A stretch of 53,402 bases of DNA from Eubacteriaceae bacterium (GCA_017531485.1 JAFXKY010000006.1:1-53402); one strand, 5' to 3'. Shown: positions 16,206 through 25,190, counted from the stretch's first letter. The notes: generated by a model from the sequence alone, not told the origin. Translations and numbers: made by a program.

Positions 16206-17840
16206 TTATATTTTGTCGTAAATACTTCCGCCGATGAATTCGCGGAGAACGCTGTTTGCGTAAATGGTGGTTTCGTCCTCAACGTCCATGAAGAAGCTGA
16301 GGTATTTGAGTATTCTTCTCGCCTCGCTGTAATACTCACTCTGACGGCTTACTGCCGTTAAAGTTTCGTGAGAATATTTCTTCAATACTCCAAGTTCATA
16401 GAAAAGCGATGAGTTTACCACGAAGTCTGCTTCCCCTGCGTACGGGAAGATATTTTTCTCTTCTCCCCTTCTTACGCTCTGCCACATGGCGATAGTCGCA
16501 AGGGCATCATGTCCGCGCTGAACGTTGTCACGGGTGATCCTCCTTACGAGGCGCACATCGCTTGTGGGGATGCGGTTGAGGTTGTCGATATTAAGGTGAG
16601 TGAGGTCGTTTATGTATATCTTATACTTATTCTTCCTCGGGATATGGTCCGTCAGCGCGTCGTTCAGTCCGTGGATGCCTTCAATAATGATGGGGCTCTT
16701 TTCGTCAACGATGAGTGTCCTGCCGTTACGGATGCTCTTTCCCGTCTTGAAGTCATACACCGGAAGGACAGTTTCCTTTCCTGCCATGAGATCAACGAGG
16801 TTTTCGTTGAAAAGCTCAATATCAAGAGCTCTTACAGATTCAAAGTCCGGCTGACCGTATTCATCAAGGGGGGTCTTGTCGCGGTCGATGAAATAATCAT
16901 CCATCGCGATCGTCACAGGCGAAAGTCCCATCGTCGTCAGGTGGGTCATAAGGCGCTTGGAGGTGGTTGTCTTGCCTGCGCTCGACGGGCCTGCGATGAG
17001 GATTATGCGCTTGTTTTCATAATCATCATAAATCTCCCTCGCCGCGTTCATCAGCATCTGTTCGTATCTCGTTTCCGCATATGTGATGAGTCTGACGATG
17101 CTGCCGTCCTTTATCTTATTGTTGATGCTTACTATATCGCTTACATCAAACCTCGCGCACCAGCTGTCATAACGCAGCATTTCTTCGAAGAGCTTACGCT
17201 GTATCCTCAGCTTTTCCGCAGAGGCGTCCCTTGCGTTTTCGTCCCAGAAGAGGATGCATCCGCCGTCATAATGCACCACGTCGAAAAAGTCGATCTGGTC
17301 GGTGTTCGTCAGAAGGCGGGTGTAGAAATATCCGTAAAAACCGCCGACGTTATATAATTTGATCTCGTCCCCCATATATTCCATGAGGTTGCCGCTTGAG
17401 AGGTTTTCCACCGCCGCGAGGATCTTCTTTGCGTTTTCGTATGAATAATATTCCGCCCTGATGGGGAGCGCTTTATCCACAAGCCGCTTTATTCCTTTTC
17501 TTATCACCTTCACGTCAGACGGACTCATGGGATTTTTGTCCGTAAAGCGGAAATATATTCCGCCTGCGACGGAGAACATGGCTTTCACGTTCTTATCAAG
17601 ATCCACCGCCGCCCTTGCAAGAAGAAGGCTCAGGGTATTATAAAATATCCTCTCGCCCTCAGGATCGCTTTTGAGCACGGGACGGAGGGTTTCTCCTGCC
17701 TTCGGAACATAATCATTCGCCTTTACGTCATTGTCCGCATATACTCCGCAGATCACTTCACCTGCGTCGTTAAAGATATCGATCGCGGTCATATTATCTT
17801 CAATGCCGCGTCTTTCGCCGTTTACAATTACCGTTTTCAT
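16206..17840 (-). CDS. Nucleoside (uridine-type) kinase with TGS/ThrRS-like N-terminus
   Basis: A 544-residue protein. Residues 1-60 resemble a TGS-like domain, the middle resembles the second additional domain of threonyl-tRNA synthetase, and the C-terminal 270 residues are a uridine kinase/phosphoribulokinase domain with P-loop GPSSAGKTT near residue 285 and MDDYFIDRDKTP. This architecture is usual for clostridial 'nucleoside kinase' proteins of about 550 residues. The likely reaction is ATP-dependent phosphorylation of a nucleoside such as uridine; the exact substrate is inferred from the family. It is the first gene of a two-gene unit. Confidence 0.88.
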   Translation of the reverse strand: MKTVIVNGERRGIEDNMTAIDIFNDAGEVICGVYADNDVKANDYVPKAGETLRPVLKSDPEGERIFYNTLSLLLARAAVDLDKNVKAMFSVAGGIYFRFTDKNPMSPSDVKVIRKGIKRLVDKALPIRAEYYSYENAKKILAAVENLSSGNLMEYMGDEIKLYNVGGFYGYFYTRLLTNTDQIDFFDVVHYDGGCILFWDENARDASAEKLRIQRKLFEEMLRYDSWCARFDVSDIVSINNKIKDGSIVRLITYAETRYEQMLMNAAREIYDDYENKRIILIAGPSSAGKTTTSKRLMTHLTTMGLSPVTIAMDDYFIDRDKTPLDEYGQPDFESVRALDIELFNENLVDLMAGKETVLPVYDFKTGKSIRNGRTLIVDEKSPIIIEGIHGLNDALTDHIPRKNKYKIYINDLTHLNIDNLNRIPTSDVRLVRRITRDNVQRGHDALATIAMWQSVRRGEEKNIFPYAGEADFVVNSSLFYELGVLKKYSHETLTAVSRQSEYYSEARRILKYLSFFMDVEDETTIYANSVLREFIGGSIYDKI

Positions 17841-17916
17841 ATATACTCCTTATAAATAACATTATACGCCGTTTTTCATTTTCGTCAAAGGGATTTTGGG
17901 AAATTTCGTACCTGCC

Positions 17917-18031
17917 ATCCCCCTGCGGCGCAAGAGTCCGGACGAGGGCACGAATATTTGCGGGCGCCGCCTTCCCCCTTATTCATAAGGGGGACGTCAT
18001 CGAGCGTCTTTCGCGATGATGACAGGGGGAT
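17917..18031. repeat. Dispersed palindromic repeat, long form
   Basis: It has ATCCCCCTG and CAGGGGGAT termini, the CCCCCTTATTCATAAGGGGG core, and a GTCATCGAGCG/CGCGATGATGAC right arm. It is joined directly to structured element B. The whole 17880-18505 gap is repeat DNA; I see no gene in it. Confidence 0.85.
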
Positions 18032-18033
18032 GC

Positions 18034-18155
18034 GGGCGTCAGGACACCGTATATCCGCTAAGACCTCCGCGATGCTACTGTCTTAGCTCCATAGGTGTCC
18101 CTCCGCCCTGTTCCGCTGAAATGGGATTTCAGCGGTTTGTGAGTAAGTGGAACAT
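18034..18155. repeat. Structured dispersed element, copy B
   Basis: GGCGTCAGG start. Stems: GACACC (18043-18048) with GGTGTC (18094-18099); GCTAAGAC (18057-18064) with GTCTTAGC (18080-18087); CCGCTGAAAT (18113-18122) with ATTTCAGCGG (18126-18135). It ends GTGGAACAT. All three stems differ in sequence from copy A yet pair. Confidence 0.8.
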
Positions 18156-18189
18156 CTTTATCTCCCCCCACTCCCTCTTTTTATAAGCC

Positions 18190-18236
18190 CCTCATCCGTC
18201 GGTTCCTCCGACACCTTCCCCACGGAGGGGGGAAGG
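18190..18236. repeat. Palindromic repeat with CGTCGG/CCGAC arm
   Basis: A GTCGG-TTCCT-CCGAC hairpin followed by ACCTTCCCC...GGGGGGAAGGT. It is related in layout to the unit at 23657. Confidence 0.6.
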
Positions 18237-18282
18237 TATTTACTCATGTTTCGGAACATCCGCCCTTCCCCGGCCTTGTGCG

Positions 18283-18371
18283 TATCGCATCCCCCTTTAT
18301 CCCCCTTATCCTAAGGGGGACGGACGCGGCTCTCTTAGAATAAGGGAGCTGTCACAGAGTGACTGAGGGAT
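18283..18371. repeat. 89-bp repeat, first exact copy
   Basis: Base-for-base identical to 23931-24019. It contains CCCCCTTATCCTAAGGGGG, then AGGGAGCTGTCAC and GTGACTGAGGGAT. These are palindromic gap repeats of a kind common in gut Bacillota. Confidence 0.9.
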
Positions 18372-18459
18372 GGGTATGATACGCAGAAAGTATACAGGTG
18401 CGTGTGTCCCACAGCGTTCGTGGTTCATCCCCATTTCCCCCACTCTTTACATCTCACCC

Positions 18460-18506
18460 ATCCCCCTGATGACTGCGTCATCTTTCCCCCTTATCCTAAG
18501 GGGGAC
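18460..18506. repeat. Dispersed CCCCCTTA palindromic repeat abutting recU
   Basis: GATGAC/GTCATC arm plus CCCCCTTATCCTAAGGGGG. It ends one base from the recU stop codon. Confidence 0.85.
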
Positions 18507-18507
18507 A

Positions 18508-19044
18508 TTACATATTCCCCTTCTCTTCCTCCATATGAAGATATACTTCCAGCTTCTCGAGATAATGAATGGGATAACGCAGATTCTGCTCTATCCTGAG
18601 TTCTTCGTTGAATATATCTCTCGGTATGGACTTCCTGCCGCCGTTTTTGGCAATGTCCCAGTATTTCTTTATGGTATCAAACTCTAAAATATAAGTGGTG
18701 TCTTCGTCTGTAAAATGAACGAGCATAAACGAAAGCCCGCCCTGTGAACGGAACTTCTCCATAAAGGAGATCTGATGCTCGTGGATGTTTGCGACGGGAA
18801 GACTTTTGAGCCTTGTCTCCTTCGCATCAAAACATACGGGGATCCCCTGTACGTTGCCTACGTAGTCAACGGTACTCTTCCTGTCAAAATACGCAAGCGT
18901 TATTACCCTCTTTTCCTCCGACAGCTCCACGGGAGTTATGGAAGTGGGGATCTTCTGTATTACGGCGAGATCGTCGTCGTAATACGCCTGATTGGTCAGG
19001 TTTATCATTTCTTCAAATCCGCTTCCGCGGAGTCCTCTTCTCAT
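18508..19044 (-). CDS. recU: Holliday junction resolvase RecU
   Basis: A 178-residue structure-specific endonuclease that cuts four-way DNA junctions. It starts MRRGLRGSGFEEMINLTNQ, the RecU-type N-terminus. STVDYVGNVQGIPVCFDAKET contains the catalytic pattern (Asp in VDYVG, then the D/E-A-K triplet; here FDAK, an Asp where most have Glu). The start at 19044 has only a weak GGTGA upstream; the frame stays open to 19203, but that stretch contains the fba terminator hairpin, so I reject the longer start. In other Bacillota recU is paired with a penicillin-binding protein gene; here it lies downstream of fba. Confidence 0.85.
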   Translation of the reverse strand: MRRGLRGSGFEEMINLTNQAYYDDDLAVIQKIPTSITPVELSEEKRVITLAYFDRKSTVDYVGNVQGIPVCFDAKETRLKSLPVANIHEHQISFMEKFRSQGGLSFMLVHFTDEDTTYILEFDTIKKYWDIAKNGGRKSIPRDIFNEELRIEQNLRYPIHYLEKLEVYLHMEEEKGNM

Positions 19045-19063
19045 ATATTCACCAAAACACAAG

Positions 19064-19083
19064 AAGCACTCTTGCGAGTGCTT
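19064..19083 (-). terminator. Terminator downstream of fba
   Basis: On the minus strand, AAGCACTC-GCAA-GAGTGCTT followed by CTTGTGTTTT. It lies 20 bases upstream of the recU start. Confidence 0.65.
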
Positions 19084-19126
19084 CCACAGGGCTTTGCACC
19101 CTATAAATCCGTATTTATATTCTGAC

Positions 19127-19148
19127 TGCCGCATTATGCGGCTTTTTT
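19127..19148 (+). terminator. Plus-strand-oriented terminator-like hairpin without an obvious plus-strand gene
   Basis: GCCGCATTATGCGGC followed by six T on the plus strand, just downstream of the minus-strand fba stop. On the minus strand it is a bare hairpin without a T-run. Confidence 0.5.
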
Positions 19149-19150
19149 CA

Positions 19151-20089
<939 letters not shown>

Positions 20090-20168
20090 TTACCCCTTTT
20101 CCGTTTTTCGGCGTTGCCGTTATATATTATAAGGTATCCTTCATAATAAGGTTCCCTCATAATTATCT

Positions 20169-20972
20169 TTACAGTTCGACTGAACCTTCCTCAAGCTCCC
20201 TTTCGATCTCCTTTGACATAAGGACGAGCTGGAGGGTGTTGTCCGAATCCTTGAATTCGGTGAAATTCTTGAAATATCTCTTTACGGCTTCCCTCTTGCC
20301 CTGCTTTCCGAGGGTATTGAGATTTTCCAGGATCGCGTCGATGATCTCTGTCTTTCTTGTAAAAAGCCTCTGTGCGTCGGCGATCTCGTCGCGGATGGTG
20401 CCCATCTCCCTGTCCAGTTCATGGACGGTCTTTGCGGCGATGACAAGACGCTCTTTGAGTTCTCCCGGCATCTCGTCGCGGTATTTATAATTCAGCGAGT
20501 GCTCTATGGTCGCCCAGAAGTCCATGGCGAGAGTACGCAGCTGGATCTCCGCAATGATGCTCTCAACTCCGCGGATGGTGTTCACGTCGTATTCCACGAT
20601 AAGGTGGACGCTTTTGTATCCGCTTGGTTTGGGATTTTTGAAATAATCCTTCCGTTCGATGATCTTCATGTCGCTCCTCGTCGCGATGAGCTTTGCGAGA
20701 AGCTCGATGTCCTCTTCGAACTGCGTCACGAGCCTGATTCCGGCGATGTCCGCCATTTTATATGCGATCTCGTCGAAGGTGATGTTTTTGGTGTGCATCT
20801 TTTCCATGATGCTGTTGACGCTTTTGAGACGCTTGGATATATAATGAATGGGACTGTATTCCCCACGCTTTATGTATTCATCTCTCAGAAGCGTGAATTT
20901 AAGGGCCATTTCTTCCACGGCCTGATCGTAAGGCAGTAAAAAATCATCCCAGTCCATGTCTGTCTGTATCAT
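20169..20972 (-). CDS. relQ: Small alarmone synthetase RelQ-type ((p)ppGpp synthetase)
   Basis: A 267-residue single-domain RelA/SpoT synthetase that transfers pyrophosphate from ATP to GTP/GDP. Visible are IAGIRLVTQFEEDI, NPKPSGYKSVHLIV (substrate-binding loop), and EIQLRTLAMDFWATIEHSLNYKY. It has no HD hydrolase or TGS/ACT domains. The C-terminal helix is longer than in Bacillus RelQ (about 210 residues). It is the last gene of a three-gene unit (P-loop protein, radical SAM, relQ), 25 bases after the radical SAM stop, with a GGAGGTG site. Confidence 0.88.
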   Translation of the reverse strand: MIQTDMDWDDFLLPYDQAVEEMALKFTLLRDEYIKRGEYSPIHYISKRLKSVNSIMEKMHTKNITFDEIAYKMADIAGIRLVTQFEEDIELLAKLIATRSDMKIIERKDYFKNPKPSGYKSVHLIVEYDVNTIRGVESIIAEIQLRTLAMDFWATIEHSLNYKYRDEMPGELKERLVIAAKTVHELDREMGTIRDEIADAQRLFTRKTEIIDAILENLNTLGKQGKREAVKRYFKNFTEFKDSDNTLQLVLMSKEIERELEEGSVEL

Positions 20973-20997
20973 GTGTCACCTCCGTATTATTCCCGCA

Positions 20998-21960
20998 TTA
21001 AGCTCTGAACCTGCCCATGCCGCCTGTATTTCCGTCAGAGTAATTTATTCCCTGAATTATGCCGTTTTGTGTCATATATTCTCTCAGTCCGTCTTCCACC
21101 ACCCAGTGGCTCCTGCCCCAGTTCTCAAACAGGGCAGTTTCGGAAGATACCCTTCCCGTAAGGCGGGAAATTGCAATGTCGGGCTTTAAGTTTGCGAGGA
21201 ATGAGGATGTGCGGATGAAATATTCTTCCATGTCCGGCATTTCAAATTCCCCGTTTTTGTACATCTCCCCGATGACAGTCCCGTCTTCGATATAGAGAGT
21301 GTGGATCTTTACGCTGTCGCCGTAACCGCAGAGGGCGCTTATCATCTTTGCCCCGTCGATGAGATCATTCTCGGTGTCCCACGGAAGGGTGGATATCATA
21401 TGCGTGCATACATTAAATCCGTAAGATTTTATGAGGATAACGCTTTTGACATAATCCGAAAGGGTATGTCCGCGGTTTATCTTCTCAAGGGTGCGCTCGT
21501 TTACACTCTGCAGCCCAAGCTCGATGGTTATTCCCACAGAATATTTTTCCTTTATCTCCTTCAGAAAATCGAGATATCTCTCATCAATGCAGTCCGGCCT
21601 TGTGGAGATGCTGAGCCCCACGATGCCGTCCGTTGCGTTCACCGCAGTATTAATCATGCCCTTAAAGATATCTAAGGGCATGTATGTATTGGTGTAACTT
21701 TGAAAATATACGTCAAACAGCTTCGCCCCGTAACGGGGTCCGATGTATTCTTTGTTTTTTATTATCTGTGAAGAGATCTCCACAGTGTTTTCGTGTGCTT
21801 CATGGGAAGATCCTTTTTCCGAGCAGAATATGCATCCGCCGTACCCCTTCGTTCCGTCACGGTTGGGGCAGCTTACAGCATAATTCACCGGAAGCTTGTA
21901 GACCTTCTGTCCGTATAAAGCCTTTTGCAGGTCGGAGTATTTAAAATACAGTCCTTCCAT
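20998..21960 (-). CDS. TIGR01212-family radical SAM protein (YtqA/YhcC-like)
   Basis: A 320-residue radical SAM protein. The cysteine motif near the N-terminus, CPNRDGTKGYGGCIFC, is that of the YhcC/YtqA family rather than the plain CxxxCxxC. Further typical segments are GLSISTRPDC and ELGLQSVNERTLEKINRGHT, from the HemN/Elp3-like group. The substrate is unknown in the family. The start ATG overlaps the stop of the P-loop gene (TAATG), so translation is coupled. Confidence 0.88.
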   Translation of the reverse strand: MEGLYFKYSDLQKALYGQKVYKLPVNYAVSCPNRDGTKGYGGCIFCSEKGSSHEAHENTVEISSQIIKNKEYIGPRYGAKLFDVYFQSYTNTYMPLDIFKGMINTAVNATDGIVGLSISTRPDCIDERYLDFLKEIKEKYSVGITIELGLQSVNERTLEKINRGHTLSDYVKSVILIKSYGFNVCTHMISTLPWDTENDLIDGAKMISALCGYGDSVKIHTLYIEDGTVIGEMYKNGEFEMPDMEEYFIRTSSFLANLKPDIAISRLTGRVSSETALFENWGRSHWVVEDGLREYMTQNGIIQGINYSDGNTGGMGRFRA

Positions 21961-22373
21961 TAAAGATTGATAACGTTGATGCCGTCAAGGCAGATGCCTT
22001 CAACATCTTCCGCATTCATCGTCATGTAAATTTCAACTTCGTTTGCAACGGGTTTGATGATGTTGAGAAGAGCTTCAACACATCCTGAGCATTTAGCTCC
22101 GACGATTCTGTATACGTTATCGACATATACTCTGTTGATGTCGTAGTTACCGTTTAATACTCCTGAGATGAAACCGAAAAATTTGTCACGGTTGTCAATT
22201 CCCACTTCTTTGGCGTTAAGGAATCTGATCTGAACGTCGATTTCTCTGCGGTGGTTATCAGAACGGTCGATATAAACGATGAGACCGTCAGTTGTTTTAA
22301 GCTCATTGTTTGCCATTTCGATAAGTTTCTGTGTTTTTCCGCTTCCGTTAGCGCCAAGAATTAAATTTATCAT
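21960..22373 (-). CDS. Small P-loop ATPase-like protein
   Basis: A 137-residue protein with a Walker A motif GANGSGKT at residues 8-15. It then has a twitch of hydrophobic strands (GLIVYIDRSD, INRVYVDNVYRI), a CSGC pair near residue 95 and an acidic C-terminus. It is too short for an ABC or AAA ATPase and has no signature motif that I can see, so it may be a small NTPase or nucleotide sensor. It leads the unit with the radical SAM gene and relQ. The promoter is at 22414-22443; the ribosome site is AGAGGTG. Confidence 0.7.
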   Translation of the reverse strand: MINLILGANGSGKTQKLIEMANNELKTTDGLIVYIDRSDNHRREIDVQIRFLNAKEVGIDNRDKFFGFISGVLNGNYDINRVYVDNVYRIVGAKCSGCVEALLNIIKPVANEVEIYMTMNAEDVEGICLDGINVINL

Positions 22374-22413
22374 TTTAAGTCACCTCTTGATTTGATTTTT
22401 TAGGTTTGGGCTT

Positions 22414-22443
22414 ATTATACTATAAAATCCGCCCAAAGGGCAA
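22414..22443 (-). promoter_or_regulatory. Promoter of the P-loop/radical SAM/relQ unit
   Basis: On the minus strand, TTGCCC (22443-22438), 18 bases and TATAAT (22419-22414). Confidence 0.6.
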
Positions 22444-22498
22444 CAATTTATTAAAATAATTTTATTTCTTTTTTCGGAAAATATACACCCGTGCGATA

Positions 22499-22527
22499 TT
22501 GCAAAAATAACCCGTATATGGTAAAAT
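22499..22527 (+). promoter_or_regulatory. Promoter of the ATP-grasp gene
   Basis: TTGCAA (22499-22504), 17 bases and TAAAAT (22522-22527), with a TG one base before the -10 (extended type). Confidence 0.65.
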
Positions 22528-22547
22528 CTATCGGATCGGAGGATTGT

Positions 22548-23564
22548 ATGTCAAAGTTAAAATTTGTTTTAAATAAAATGAAGACCATGAACTACAGAAA
22601 AATGCTCGAAAGGGCAAAGGAAGTGGCAAAGAAGAGCGGAAAGCTCAGGATCGTCATCTTCTTTGATATGATATACTGCGGATTCAAGTATCAGGCAGGA
22701 TATGAAGATTATGTTCTCTTCAATTTCCACGAAGTGCCCCGTTCAAAGCGCTCCACATACCTCACCCGCGGCGGCAACAACATAATAATCAATACCCTCA
22801 ACGACAAAATGTACAGAAGCTATTTCGACGACAAGGCGAAGTTCCTGAATAATTTCACGGAATACGCAAAGAGAACGTATTTCGACCTCAGAAGAGCATC
22901 AAAGGATGACTTCATCTCATGGGCAAAGACTCAGGAAACGTTTATTGCGAAAGTCATCGACGGTGACGGCGGAAAAGGCGTAAACAAATTCACCGTTTCC
23001 CTCATCGAAGACATGGATAAGCTTTATACGGAGCTCATCAGGAATAATATGTTCATCGTGGAAGAAACTGTCATCCAGAACGAAAAGATGTCTTCCCTCA
23101 ACCCGTCTTCGATCAATACCATAAGGGTATATACCGTATATAACAAAAATACCGACACAGTCGCTATTCCGTTCTCTTTTGTCCGCATCGGCAGAGGCGG
23201 ATTTGTGGATAATTACCACTCAGGCGGCATGACATCAAAGATCGACGTGGAAACGGGAAAGATCCTTTATAACTGCTCAGACCGCAACAACGATGTCTTC
23301 GAAACGCACCCGATTACGGGAGTGAAGTTCGTTGGTTTTGAGATTCCCATGTGGGAAGAAGTCAAGAGTATGTGCCTTTCTGCCGCACGCAAGTTCCCGC
23401 AGATCGGTTATGTAGGCTGGGACGTTGCCCTCACCCCCACAGGCGCCCTTCTCATCGAAGGAAACGCATATCCCGGTTATGACGTTCCGCAGAACCCGCT
23501 TTTTCTTCCGGACAAGATCGGCATCAAACCGATCCTCGAAGAAATGACAGGACTGAAATTATAA
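22548..23564 (+). CDS. Sugar-transfer-associated ATP-grasp protein
   Basis: A 338-residue protein of the ATP-grasp fold as found in the 'ATPgrasp_ST' group, near cell-surface polysaccharide genes in other bacteria. Visible are the nucleotide lysine and glycine-rich loop (FIAKVIDGDGGKGVNKF, near residue 145), an adenine-site EETVIQNEKMSSLNPSSINTIRV segment broken by a loop, and the metal-binding end IGYVGWDVALTPTGALLIEGNAYPG. The ATG at 22548 has GGAGG; the frame opens earlier at 22491 without a site. It has its own promoter and terminator. The ligated substrates are unknown. Confidence 0.82.
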   Translation: MSKLKFVLNKMKTMNYRKMLERAKEVAKKSGKLRIVIFFDMIYCGFKYQAGYEDYVLFNFHEVPRSKRSTYLTRGGNNIIINTLNDKMYRSYFDDKAKFLNNFTEYAKRTYFDLRRASKDDFISWAKTQETFIAKVIDGDGGKGVNKFTVSLIEDMDKLYTELIRNNMFIVEETVIQNEKMSSLNPSSINTIRVYTVYNKNTDTVAIPFSFVRIGRGGFVDNYHSGGMTSKIDVETGKILYNCSDRNNDVFETHPITGVKFVGFEIPMWEEVKSMCLSAARKFPQIGYVGWDVALTPTGALLIEGNAYPGYDVPQNPLFLPDKIGIKPILEEMTGLKL

Positions 23565-23574
23565 GATACACAAA

Positions 23575-23606
23575 ACAGCGTGAGAATTCCTCATGCTGTT
23601 TTTTTA
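23575..23606 (+). terminator. Terminator of the ATP-grasp gene
   Basis: ACAGCGTGAG-AATTC-CTCATGCTGT followed by T6. Confidence 0.85.
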
Positions 23607-23656
23607 TTTGAAACGGTGATGGTATTCATCCCATCTCCCGCACTTCTTCGCCCGGA

Positions 23657-23866
23657 ATCCCCCGTCGGCTCCGCCGACACCCCCTTTGGCTACGCATCCC
23701 AAAGGGGGCAAAAAACGTGCCTGCATCTGTAACACGTTCCCCATCGACACTTACAGATCGATCTCTTAGTATCGATGCACACACCTTTAAAGATCATCTC
23801 GCTCTTTTGGCCCCCTTGAACTTCGGTTTAAGGGGGTGGCAGTGCGCACGCACTGACGGGGGATGA
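23657..23866. repeat. Composite palindromic repeat unit
   Basis: ATCCCCCGTCGG/CCGACACC arm and CCCCCTTTGG...CCAAAGGGGG at the left; CCCCCTTGAA...TTTAAGGGGG and a GTGCGCACGCAC arm ending in ACGGGGGAT at the right. The outer ends are inverted (ATCCCCCGT and ACGGGGGAT). The roughly 100 bases between show no gene. Confidence 0.6.
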
Positions 23867-23867
23867 G

Positions 23868-23911
23868 GGCGTCAGAGCATCCGTTCCGGAGCCGGTTCGT
23901 GGAACATCCCT
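23868..23911. repeat. Structured dispersed element, shortened copy D
   Basis: It begins GGCGTCAGAGCATCCG and ends GGTTCGTGGAACATCCC like copies A-C, but the middle stems are deleted and replaced by a small CCGG-containing hairpin. Confidence 0.55.
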
Positions 23912-23930
23912 ATCTCCCTGACCCTGTGTA

Positions 23931-24019
23931 TATCGCATCCCCCTTTATCCCCCTTATCCTAAGGGGGACGGACGCGGCTCTCTTAGAATAAGGGAGCTGT
24001 CACAGAGTGACTGAGGGAT
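23931..24019. repeat. 89-bp repeat, second exact copy
   Basis: Identical over 89 bases to 18283-18371. Confidence 0.9.
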
Positions 24020-24098
24020 CGTTGAAACAAGAGAGCGTGTCGAATCCTGCGTGTTCCGAAACGTTCGTGGAACATCCCCATCTCCCTGACCCTGTGTA

Positions 24099-24137
24099 TA
24101 TCGCATCCCCCTTTATCCCCCTTATCCTAAGGGGGGA
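24099..24137. repeat. Partial copy of the 89-bp repeat
   Basis: It shares the left 40 bases (TATCGCATCC onward through CCTAAGGGGG), and also the preceding GTGGAACATCCCC stretch with the repeat 170 bases upstream. Confidence 0.8.
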
Positions 24138-24208
24138 CACTATCCGAAACCGATCCTGAGAAAATGCCTGCGAAAAATATCCGGATTATTAGAATTTGAT
24201 TAAATTTC

Positions 24209-24237
24209 TTGACCGCAAAGATAATGTATATTATCAT
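24209..24237 (+). promoter_or_regulatory. Promoter of the small-membrane-protein cluster
   Basis: TTGACC (24209-24214), 17 bases and TATCAT (24232-24237). No other good promoter is seen until the end of the six-gene run. Confidence 0.6.
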
Positions 24238-24281
24238 ATAATTGCAAGAATATTTAATCATTTTACACACGGGAGGACATT

Positions 24282-24662
24282 ATGAAGATCGTTCTGGCAA
24301 TCATCGCAGTTCCGGCGGCGATAATCTCGTATTTTATAATAAAGACCATGATCAGAAGGAGCAGGAAAAACAAACTCAGGGACTCTTATATAAAGCTCCC
24401 TGCGGAAATGGTGAATTATGTCCACCCCACCACAGGCGTAGGGTCATATTTCCTGAAGATGCTGTATGTCCACCCGAAAGACAATAAGAAGCGCTACTGC
24501 CTGACAGAGCCAATAATGCGCGATGTGTTGTCAAAGGGAGATGTGTCATTTGAATATGAATACGAAATGTACGTCCACCCTGACGACCCGAAATGTTATT
24601 ATGTTGATATCAGTAAGTACGTAAAGGATTATCCGACCTTTGAAGAATGGATAAAAAGGTGA
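24282..24662 (+). CDS. Small membrane-anchored protein, unit 1 of tandem paralogue cluster
   Basis: 126 residues. One N-terminal transmembrane helix (residues 2-22) is followed by a basic stretch (RRSRKNK) and a soluble domain ending VHPDDPKCYYVDISKY. That ending (acidic/Pro loop, then YY-V/I-D) recurs in the next five genes and resembles the end of DUF3592-like domains, but the match is weak and I do not assign a function. The ribosome site is GGGAGG. The stop is four bases before the next start; the run 24282-28263 is probably one transcript. Confidence 0.65.
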   Translation: MKIVLAIIAVPAAIISYFIIKTMIRRSRKNKLRDSYIKLPAEMVNYVHPTTGVGSYFLKMLYVHPKDNKKRYCLTEPIMRDVLSKGDVSFEYEYEMYVHPDDPKCYYVDISKYVKDYPTFEEWIKR

Positions 24663-24666
24663 GATC

Positions 24667-25179
24667 ATGACCGGGGAGAAATCAATAAAACAGAAAATCA
24701 AAAACGACAGTAATCTCGCGAACAAGATGTGGTGGAGCATGATCATCTCCGTCATAATTCTGATCGCAGCCTCCATGATCATGTATCCGCCTGATGAATC
24801 TTATGCAAGGCTTTTTCGGGAAGCGCCGATGGAATACCGGATCGCGCTTTCGGTATGTCTGTTTGTTATTTCCGCAGTAATGCTTGTCAGGTTCATATTT
24901 TTCATATTCCTGAGAAAGAAAAACAATGCAAAGATCGCAAACATAAAATCAACGGGAATACGCGTCACGGGTAAAGTCGAAAACATAATCGAAAAAGGCA
25001 TTTCAGTAAAATATAAACTCGCAGTGTCTTACACTGCCCCGAATTCCGCTGAAAGAAGAACCGTCTGTTCTCCTCTTCTCAATAAAGACCCGCGGCATTA
25101 TACGGACGTCGGAAAAGATATCCCCGTATACGTTTCGGCAAACAACGACCATAATATTTATATAGACATTACGGACTGA
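24667..25179 (+). CDS. Small membrane protein, unit 2 of tandem paralogue cluster
   Basis: 170 residues. Two transmembrane helices (about 22-40 and 58-78) precede a basic patch, then a soluble beta-rich domain: GKVENIIEKGISVKYKLAV, SYTAP, then the closing VYVSANNDHNIYIDI. This two-helix plus beta-domain plan is shared with the following units and is DUF3592-like. No catalytic motif is visible. The function is unknown. Confidence 0.65.
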   Translation: MTGEKSIKQKIKNDSNLANKMWWSMIISVIILIAASMIMYPPDESYARLFREAPMEYRIALSVCLFVISAVMLVRFIFFIFLRKKNNAKIANIKSTGIRVTGKVENIIEKGISVKYKLAVSYTAPNSAERRTVCSPLLNKDPRHYTDVGKDIPVYVSANNDHNIYIDITD

Positions 25180-25190
25180 GGGAGGCAAAT

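Noticed and set aside
16509..17357. 282-codon plus-strand open frame
   Set aside because: Antisense shadow of the nucleoside kinase gene; no ribosome site and no protein-like composition.
17880..18506. CRISPR array
   Set aside because: The repeats are palindromic, of unequal length and irregularly spaced, with no unique spacers of constant size and no cas genes.
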